Shown: positions 55,958 through 64,000 of the stretch, in pieces
Numbering within the stretch: position 1 is the stretch's first letter
Layout: each line of letters starts with the position of its first letter
Assembly (NCBI GenBank): GCA_002105175.1
Contig: MCGE01000017.1
Span: 62,001 to 126,000, forward strand
From: Absidia repens
Taxonomy: Eukaryota > Mucoromycota > Mucoromycetes > Mucorales > Cunninghamellaceae
Length of the DNA: 64,000 nt
Reading direction: 5' to 3'
Made by a program: the position numbers and the translations under genes
Notes under the pieces: generated by a model
Databases searched by the model: none
The model's input: the letters and a program-made list of their open reading frames with translations, nothing else
Told to the model about the DNA's origin: nothing

Positions 55958-58900
55958 ATGGCACAGGCTCCTGTATCAGCAGAAGTACTTCAGCAGCTTA
56001 CCCCTGTGTTGACAAACCTCCTCTCTGTGGACAACAATCAAAGGTAATACAATGAAAGGAACACGACTTGGACCTGATCCGTGCCAAAATGATGAAAAGA
56101 AAAAGACCAACTGTAAACTTACTCACTGTTCTCTAACTCTTTTTCTTGACATAATAGGTCTGAAGCTGAAAAACTTTTGAATGATCAATGGGTGACTCAA
56201 CAACCTGATCTTTTGTTACTTGGTCTCTCCCAATTCGTTGCCCAAAACCCCGATGGTCAGGTAAGTGACAAGGGATTTCTACTTTATAGTTTAGGTTGCA
56301 TACTCAAATATCTCTTTGTTTTTTTATTTGTAGCTTCGCTCCCACTGTAGCGTACTTCTTCGTCGTCTCTCATTCAAACAATTCACATCCGCCAGCAACC
56401 CTGATGCTCGTTTATGGGACATGGTTCAAGGATCTACCCGTCAAGGTGTTAAAGAACTGCTTTTAGTCGCTCTTGCTAATGAATCAGAACAAACTACTCG
56501 ACACAAAATCGCTGATACTATTGCAGAGGTCGCAAAATCTGATATGAATGGTGAAGGAGGTAATGCATATTACATATATGGTCAAATAGGGGACATAGTA
56601 GGATGGAACATGGCTGGGCTAGTAGAGGAGGAATAACCTATTGTCGACAAGTCCTCTCGAATACACAGCATGTAGACTTACTTATCTGGATCGTTTATTT
56701 TAGAACAATGGGAAACTTTACCGAAGGCTTTGTTTGAATGTAGTCAATCTCCAAATGCTGCGCACAGAGAATCCGCCTTTCGTATATTTGCTACTGTCCC
56801 TGAATTGATCTCCGATCAACATGTCGATGCACTCAAGTCCGTTTTTTTGACAAGTCTCACTGATGCTGAAAGCCAAGAAGTAAGTAACAATGATCAATGT
56901 ATATATATATATATATATTTCATATCATATTTCTAACCAAAACTTTTCGTGCATATATTTTCTGTGTGGATCTACTAGGTGCGCTTGGAAGCCATGAAAG
57001 CTGCCGCGGCTTACATTATTCAAGCTGACGAAGCTGGTCAAAAATCTTTAGGTTCTTTAATGCCTCAAATGCTTGATGTAAGTAGGAAGAGAAAAAGTAC
57101 CTTGAACAAATCAGGAATTAATCAATGACTTCTGCGCACACTCCTCTTATTTTAGCCTTTATCTCCAGTGATTGCTGCTCGTGATGACCAAACCTTGGTA
57201 GACGGTCTCGTAGTTTTGATTGATTTGGCTGATAATGCTGCTCGCTTATTCCGCCCTGTTCTTACTAATGTATTGTCCGTGATGGTTTCTATCGCCAAGG
57301 ACAAGTCTTTTGAAGATCGCACTCGACAAACTGCTCTTGAACTTTTGCTGACCTTGTGTGAATCTGCTCCTGGAATGTGCCGCAAAGTACCAAACTTCGC
57401 CAATGAAATTATTCCTGTGGCTATGGAAATGATCACTGATATTGAAGATGACGCTACTTGGTATACCACTGAAGACGTAAGTCAAGATAGCATTAAAAAA
57501 AAAAAGTGCACCAAATCTCGTTAATCTTATACGTCTTTTATGCTTAGTTGGAAGAAGATGACAGCGAAGAAAACTACGTGATGGGTGAAAGTACCCTGGA
57601 TCGCTTAGCCCGTACTCTTGGTGGTAAATATGTGGTGCCAGTTGCATTTCAATACATCCCACAAATGCTTCAATCTGGTGAATGGCAGCAACGTCGTGCC
57701 GCTCTTATGGGTATCTCCTCTATTGGCGAAGGCTCTGTCAAAATCATGAAACCTGAACTCGGCAATATCATGCAAATGTTATTGGCTTCAATCAAGGACG
57801 CGCATCCTCGCGTTCGCTACGCCGCCTGTAATGCTGTTGGTCAAATGTCTACCGATTTCTCTCCCTTCCTCCAAAAGAATTTCCACCAAGCTGTTATCAC
57901 TGCCCTTTTACCCGTGATGGAAGACCACTCTCAACCCCGTGTCCAAGCTCACGCTGCTGCTGCCATGGTCAACTTTTGTGAAGAAGCTGACAAAGCCACT
58001 TTGGACCCTTATTTGGATGCTATTTTTGAACGATTGTTGATTTTATTGAAGACTCCAACGACCTATGTACAAGAACAAGCTGTTACAACTATTGCTACCG
58101 TGGCTGATTGTGCTGAAGACAAGTTTATGAAATACCACAGTGTTATCATGCCGATTTTGGTGGACATCCTTCGTCAAGCTACCGACAAACAGTATCGCCT
58201 ATTGCGTTGCCGTGCTATTGAATGTGCTTCTTTGATTGGACTTGCTATTGGAAAAGAAGCGTTTGCCCCTTATACCGACAGCTTCATTCAAATTCTGGCC
58301 GAAATTCAACAAAGTGCAACGGATCCTGATGATGTGCAAACCACCTACTTATTGGCTGCCTGGGCTCGTATGTGCAAGATGATGGGTCAAGACTTTTTGC
58401 CTTATTTGCCAAATATTATGCCTCCTTTGTTACAATCTGCCCAACTGACTCCTGAATTTACCTTTGTCGACCCTGAAGATGAAGACGTGGACGCCAAGTA
58501 TCCTACTGAAGATGGTTGGGAATTTGTCGGAATCAATGGTCAACAAATCGGTATCAAGACATCGGTTTTGGAAGAAAAGCATACTGCCATTGAAATGCTT
58601 GTCAGTTATGCTCGTGATCTAGGTGCCGGTTTTATTCAATATGTTGGCCCTGTTTTAGAAATCGCTCTGCCGCTACTGAAATTCTACTTCCATGATGGTG
58701 TACGACATGCTGCTGCTACTTTGATTCCCTTATTACTCCGTGATGCGAAGGAAGCGAATGCACCTCCCAATGAATTGGCTGCTATGTGGCACACTATCTT
58801 CGAAAAAGTCTCCAAGATCATGATGATTGAAGATGATATTGCGTTCTTGGCTCAAATCTATTCTACCTTCCATGATTGTTTGGACGTATTGGGCGAAAAC

Positions 58901-59839
58901 TGTTTGCAACCTGATCAGATCGAAATCTTTGTCAAGGCGGCGGAAGAACAACTCAAAAAATTATACGAAAGCTTGAACGAACGGGAGGCAGGAAAACAAT
59001 CGGGTGAATATGACGCTGAAGACGATGAACAATTATTGGATGATGGAATGACCGAAGAAGAAGCTCTGGGTGAATTTGCTCGGGCCATGCAGGCCATCTT
59101 CAAGGCACACCGCGGCGACTTTTTACCCTTCTTTGACAAGTTGCTTCCTTTGATTCTTCAGTTCCTTGGCCATACAAATCCTGCTGCCAGACAATGGGCT
59201 ATTTGTATTTTTGATGATGTTGTGGAATTCACTGGACCTGCCTCCTTCAACTATACAAACTACTTCTTGCAAGCTATGATGAATGGAATTATGGACTCTG
59301 CTAGTGAAGTGCGTCAAGCTGCGGCTTATGGTGTTGGTGTGTGTGGTCAATTTGGCGGTCCTCAATACGCAGACGCATGTGCTTCCGCCTTGGATCCTCT
59401 GTTTGCTATGATCAATGCTCCCAACTCCCGTGACGAAGAAGTAGTGATGGCGACCGAAAATGCTATCTCTGCTGTCGGTAAGATCTGTCAATTTAACAGC
59501 AGCAAAATCAATGTCGACTCTGTCTTGGCTGCTTGGGTGGAAACTTTACCCATTGTCTATGATGATCAAGAAGCTTCTATCGTCTACACTTACTTGTTGA
59601 ATTTGCTAGAATCTCACCATCCCAGTATTTTGGGCGACAACAATGCCAAGATTCCAACTCTTGTCAAAATCTTCACCCAAGTATTGGCTGCAGATATCTT
59701 ATCTCAAGAATTGGTTCCTCGAATGGTCAACAGCTTGAAGGTTATATTGGGCGGATTGGACGAAGCTACCAGAAATCAATTATGGAATGCCATTGAACCT
59801 GAAACAAGAAACATCATCCAACAAAAGGGTTATGTGTAA
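55958..59839 (+). CDS. PSE1: Importin beta, IPO5/Kap121 class
   Basis: A nuclear import receptor made of HEAT repeats; binds Ran-GTP and cargoes such as ribosomal proteins and transcription factors. The start is ATG 55958 (MAQAPVSAEVLQQLTP). Seven or so small 5' exons (55958-56043, 56158-56260 and others) lead to a long last exon reaching 59839. HEAT repeats are visible throughout: LRSHCSVLLRRLSF, VRLEAMKAAAAYI, RVRYAACNAVGQMSTDF, VQEQAVTTIATVAD and VRQAAAYGVGVCGQFGG. An acidic loop (TEEEALGEFARAMQ) follows. The conserved DGWEFVGINGQQIGIKTSVL segment and the order of repeats match IPO5/Pse1/Sal3 rather than Kap95 or Kap123. It ends NIIQQKGYV. One intron holds a (TA)n tract. Confidence 0.95.
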
Positions 59840-60530
59840 ATATGGAATAGACGATTATGGCTCCTTTTTTCTTTTCTTTTCGTATTTTTTTTTTTTTTTT
59901 TTTTTTTTTTTCATACTTATATATATCCTACTTCCCCATTTTTTTCCCTTTAGATTTTATTTATTTCTTTGATGACTTTAGTCCTCTCCCCACCAATATG
60001 TCCAATTGCGATCTATTCTTTATATTTCCACTTCCCCTATCTTATCACTATTATCACTTTTCATTTTATATATCTTATGTTTATCTGTGTTATATATAGT
60101 AATAAAAGCATCAAGCATTACTGCAAACATTTAATGTCTTTATGTCTTTTTGGTACGTATATGTGTGTATGTGCGTCTGGAAACGGTGGCAACTCAAACC
60201 ATTCAGGCTCAATTGAAAAGGGATTTTATCACATTTTTAGTTATAGAATCATCATGCTATTTACTTCTATTATCATCGTTATTATTTGAATAAAAAATGC
60301 CTTTGTTTGTGATTGTTGTGATTGTTTTAACTTTGTACAGTCGGTCCTCGCATTAAAAATACTTGATCGAAATATGAAAATATGGGATATTCTTATGATA
60401 ACATATGGCAGACTAGCAGTTGCTGAAAACCGCATTAGAGAACTAGAAAAGGGCTGCTCGATAAAGCACTCACAAAATATCAACAATAGCGACATTTCTC
60501 ACTATAATATGGGGCATAAGATGGTTAGTT
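59840..60530. other. 3' flank of the importin gene
   Basis: Contains a long T run (about 59886-59911) and AATAAA-like signals (60101, 60291). No gene recognised. Confidence 0.5.
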
Positions 60531-60534
60531 AATA

Positions 60535-61087
60535 AAAAGGAATATTTTATTGAAGTATATTAATAAGTACTAAACTAAGGAGATGTTCATTGTCACAAGA
60601 GATTTAATGGAAGAATCTAGTGGAGGTAGTATGTTTGAGATTAATAGGGAGACTAATGGGAATTCAAAGGAATGATCAGCTCTAAACTAAAGACGTGATC
60701 ACAAAAAGGTATCTAGTATACTGCTCAAGGTGCAATTAAGACTGGAGAATACTTGTTATTGACCCACAATAACGGTCTATACTAATCAAAAAGGGTGATG
60801 GCAGTAAAAGTAGGATCTATTGTACAAGACATGAGAGAGACGTGTGGGTCATTTTTTTATTGAAGTATGAAAAAAAGACATATTTTATTGAGATGGAAAC
60901 ACTAATGCTTATTTAAGCTAGTGAAGGGTATAATGTCAACTAATGATGCTATCAGTTCCTGGATCCAAAATGAAAGGGTTTCCCCATGCATCTTGTAATC
61001 CCTGAGCTGAAAAAATCTTCTAAACTAGTCGTGACACTAATATATGATCACCATAACCGCATAGAAGTTGAATGGAAGTAGAAGAAG

Positions 61088-61177
<90 letters not shown>

Positions 61178-61245
61178 AAGGAAAAAAGAAAGAGAGAGGC
61201 AAAAATTGGAAGTGCATAAAATTCCACGCGGGCGAGCTTTAAATG
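60535..61245 (-). repeat. Dispersed repeat family, truncated copy F
   Basis: Shares with the 10.9 kb copy the sub-family block AAAATGAAAGGGTTTCCCC then GCATCTTGTAATCCCTGAGC and CTAAACTAGTC. The A-rich centre has expanded into an 87-nt poly(A) (61088-61174). The GC-rich palindrome half is absent. Confidence 0.6.
61088..61174 (+). repeat. Poly(A) homopolymer, 87 nt
   Basis: A pure A run inside the repeat copy, one nucleotide shorter than the tract in element 1. Confidence 0.9.
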
Positions 61246-61725
61246 CTTTTCGACTCTGGTGAGATTTTCGTTCGCGATTTTTTTATTTTTGGTGGATACA
61301 AAAAAGGAAACATCTTTACATATTTCTTTGTTGCTTGCACTCTTCTGACAACATTCTTCACCATACAGTATGATCAACAGGATAGCTCTTTTCCAATGAC
61401 AGAAATCTCCACCACTTCACAGTGGATCTCCCTTCTCATAACCCGCAGTTGGCAGCACGGCGGCTTTATTTTCTTCTTACAGCAAGCAATACCATTCAAC
61501 ATCGGCTCCCTTTTTGATGCAGCCGCCACCATTCAGCGTTGGCAGTATGATGGGTGTTTTCTCGTAACGCAACTATCCCGATACATTTGCGCTCCCCTGC
61601 TCTTTAGAAAAGTTGTCACTCATCTTGGCATAACTCCTCCACCATTTATTATGGAACAGTTAGTCACTCGCCCTATAATTAGCTACACTCATAGTTTATC
61701 TTACATTATGTTTCTTCTACAATAA
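61243..61725 (+). CDS. Weak ORF of unknown nature
   Basis: A 160-codon open frame, poorly supported. It contains SQWISLLITRSWQHGGFIFF and IQRWQYDGCFLVTQLSRYI, with several hydrophobic stretches and a downstream A-rich region. I recognise no family. It follows directly after a repeat copy and could be chance, or a decayed fragment of a mobile element. An internal ATG at about 61396 (MTEISTTSQW) would give a shorter product. Confidence 0.2.
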   Translation: MLFDSGEIFVRDFFIFGGYKKGNIFTYFFVACTLLTTFFTIQYDQQDSSFPMTEISTTSQWISLLITRSWQHGGFIFFLQQAIPFNIGSLFDAAATIQRWQYDGCFLVTQLSRYICAPLLFRKVVTHLGITPPPFIMEQLVTRPIISYTHSLSYIMFLLQ

Positions 61726-62209
61726 AAAATCTTACAGTATATATCTTTAATGAATGCGTTCAATAGTTTATAACGTATAATGCAGTGGTTTTAGGTGACA
61801 CAAAGGATTTCCCCATCAAACTCAGTACGGGTATACCTGTGTCTATCAAACCTTCCTAATTTTGAGATCCTAGTATCTACATCCCACCTAAGTTTATGCA
61901 CTTTAAATTCTTTCAAATAAAAAATCGAGAACAAAGTATCATAGGTATCATCAGACTATGTAAGATGATAAGCACAAAAAAAGAAAAACAAAAAATGAAT
62001 GACATTTCATTGATGAAAACAGAAAGTAAGATATATGCTCCGAAATTTTGTTGGAGGAGAATCCATTAGATTTTGAGTTCCAACATTTTCGTAGAAAACA
62101 AACAAGCAAAATTATAGTGATAATAAAAAAAAACAACAACAGCAGTTTATTGAATACGAATGAATAATAATAATGATAATAATATATGAGTACATCTATG
62201 TCTAAAATT
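61726..62209. other. Intergenic region, nothing recognised
   Basis: AT-rich 3' flank of JIP5, with A-runs and ATAATAATAATG-type simple sequence near 62165-62185. Confidence 0.5.
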
Positions 62210-63979
62210 CTAACCTACATATTTTCTAAAGGTCAGCGAAAAGGTTGAGGTCTTGCCCTTTTTCTGCGGCGCTTTCTTCTGTTTTTGCTGCTTTTTTCGT
62301 TTTGGCTTGCTAGATTTATCTGAATCGTCACTATCATCGTCCCAGCTATCATCCTTTTTGCTGTCAGCATTTGATGGTGCCGCCGCCGTTTCGTTGTTTT
62401 CGTTGTGATCGCTGTGATTCTTATCGTCTTCGCTCTCCCAATTGCTGTCATCGTCGTCATTGTTGTTCCCATGGATTGGAGTTTCAGTGATAGACGCACT
62501 GTTCCCATCGAAATTTCCATTTTCACTACCAGTGTTCTCGTCATCATCGGCAACTTCGTCGTCATTGTCGTCATCCTGCTGTTCGTCAAATAAGTGCCCC
62601 ACATTCCAGAATTGCAAGGAGCTATCATGCCCTGAGCTAACCAAATATTTTTTGTCGTGAGCCAGTTTGAGATGTTCGACAGGCATTTGTTCACCATGAT
62701 CGCCTAGTATGCCATGAAAGCCATTTGGCAAAATAGTGACCAATCGAATGATACCGTCGCTGCTGCCTGTACAAATCGTGTCTTCATCCAATTTACAAAT
62801 CGCATCGATCGAGCTCGGATGGCCGACAATACGATCCTTGTAATCGCCCCAGTCACCCCAGTTCCATATGCTGAGAATACCGTCTTGTGATCCAACCACA
62901 GCTTTACGATTGTTCTATATGGAAAGACGGTCAGCGTCCTTTCATGACCTGCTTGTCTCTCCCAATCACTCATTCTCTTCTTCACTGTTTTTTTTTTTTT
63001 TTTTCTTTTCCCCTTACTTTGACCAAAGTAATAGATAGTAATTCATCTTCCATATGATCTGACATGGCAGCCACATCAGGCTTTCGAATGTCCCAAGTTG
63101 AAAGATACCCATCACCACTGTGTACAACGTTAGTCAATAATATTAGCACGGTAGACAATCCCCCCCTTTTTTTTTTGTTTAGTATTACCCTACAGCCACC
63201 AACGTTTTCTTATCAGCATTGTATACCATTTGTGCAATGAAGTCTTCGTGTTCTGTGTATGTCATCACCGGATCAGGTTTTCGATTATCCCAAAGCTAAA
63301 CAAAAAGTCAATCAGTATGCCAATGGATATATATATATATATATATATATATATCATGCCTACCTTAATAACACCTTGATCATCACCTGTGGCAAGCAAG
63401 TTGGCATTCAAACATAAGAGAGCATTTAAAGGGTTACTAAAATACAACCGAGTTAGTATCGTGGACACTACAGGATCTTCTTCTTCCACTTAAAAAAAAT
63501 GCTTACTCATGGGTTTGCTCCTTGTGTTCGAGAACTGTCCCATTGCTGATATCCAAGTATTGAATACTGCGGTCTTTGGAAATACCATAAGCATCTTCAA
63601 AAAAAAAAAAAAATCGATATGGTTAATATAAATGACAGGCTGGCTGCATGCTTCATGTTATCCCGATTCCTTCTTTTTTTTTTTTTTCCCTTACGTGATC
63701 CATCAGGGGTAAAGGTAACACCGCGACATGACTTCTTAAATGGCTTGCAGTCCCAGAGTAACTCGTGTTCTTCAAGACCATATCGATGACTAGAGTTGAG
63801 GAAAGGCAGAAAAAAATAAATAAATAAGAATAAGCCAATGCAATAGTTTTTATGAATGCGTACCAGTGAATTTTGCCATTGATCAAGCCAGAGAGGATCA
63901 GATCCTGACTAGGATGTATATCAAAATCGAAAACAGTATTTTCTAGTTCAATGGGTTTGGGAGTCTTTTGATCACTCAT
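62210..63979 (-). CDS. JIP5: WD40 ribosome-biogenesis protein Jip5/WDR55
   Basis: A nucleolar WD-repeat protein of the Jip5/WDR55 family, needed for pre-rRNA processing. The start at 63979 reads MSDQKTPKPIELENTVFDFD, the usual family opening. About seven exons carry WD blades: DIHPSQDLILSGLINGKIH, ANLLATGDDQGVIKLWDNRK, GDGYLSTWDIRKPD, VGSQDGILSIWNWGDWGDY and YLVSSGHDSSLQFWNV. The C-terminus is a long Asp/Asn/Glu-rich linker with a lysine-rich nucleolar-type stretch (KPKRKKQQKQKKAPQKKGK), ending TFRKYVG. The highly acidic then basic tail is typical of the family. One intron carries a (TA)n tract (63326-63354). The gene runs up to the right edge of the window and appears complete. Confidence 0.93.
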
Positions 63980-64000
63980 TGTGAAGATAGAGCAGGAAAA

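Noticed and set aside
60340..60365. CAGTCGGTCCTCGC, which resembles a mariner/pogo-type terminal repeat
   Set aside because: No matching inverted copy or transposase was found nearby.

Overview
The window is from a filamentous fungus, most likely an early-diverging Mucoromycota (Mucorales-type) species. Genes are AT-rich, carry many short GT-AG introns and lie close together. The gene set (TSC2 tuberin, Vac8, an Erf2-type DHHC enzyme, an RFX factor, a Cdc11/Nud1-like LRR scaffold, Rtc3, Jip5) is fungal, and TSC2 rules out a Saccharomyces-type yeast. The species is not named here; this is inference from gene content.

Left arm (1-31.0 kb): cytochrome b5 reductase (+), TSC2 (+), a 3.8 kb repeat-bearing gap, VAC8 (-), RPS13 (-) divergent from the CCA-adding enzyme (+), a possible Mediator-tail protein (-), ERF2 (-), RFX factor (-), M18 aspartyl aminopeptidase (-) and the LRR scaffold (-). 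Gene models were assembled by joining exons at visible splice sites. Where I summed exons the total was divisible by three (CBR1, TSC2, RPS13, CCA1, RTC3, the Mediator-like gene).

Middle (31.1-49.2 kb): a retrotransposon island ending at a tRNA-Gly(TCC) gene. It holds decayed LTRs, two solo LTRs that share CTAC target duplications, and two young Ty3-like elements in tandem: element 1 (35496-43481, 4-bp TSD ATAC) and element 2 (43501-49143, 4-bp TSD GTAG). Both have a CCHC-less Gag, an A AAA AAC slippery site with a covarying stem-loop, a protease/RT/RNase H ORF, and an integrase that starts as a separate cistron after a poly(A) tract. Element 1 also has an extra 141-codon ORF whose acidic/aromatic tail runs into the 3' LTR. 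Element 2 has lost most of its integrase. At least three insertions sit within about 45 bp of the tRNA 3' end, which suggests targeting downstream of Pol III genes. This element family is the most novel thing in the window.

Right arm (49.2-64 kb): a repeat-rich 4.5 kb gap, RTC3 (+), an orphan coiled-coil protein (+), an importin-beta of the IPO5/Kap121 class (+), a repeat-bearing gap with a weak ORF, and JIP5/WDR55 (-). A dispersed, non-coding repeat family with a GGGCCCC palindrome recurs at least six times across the window, and very long poly(A) tracts (52, 88 and 87 nt) are present.
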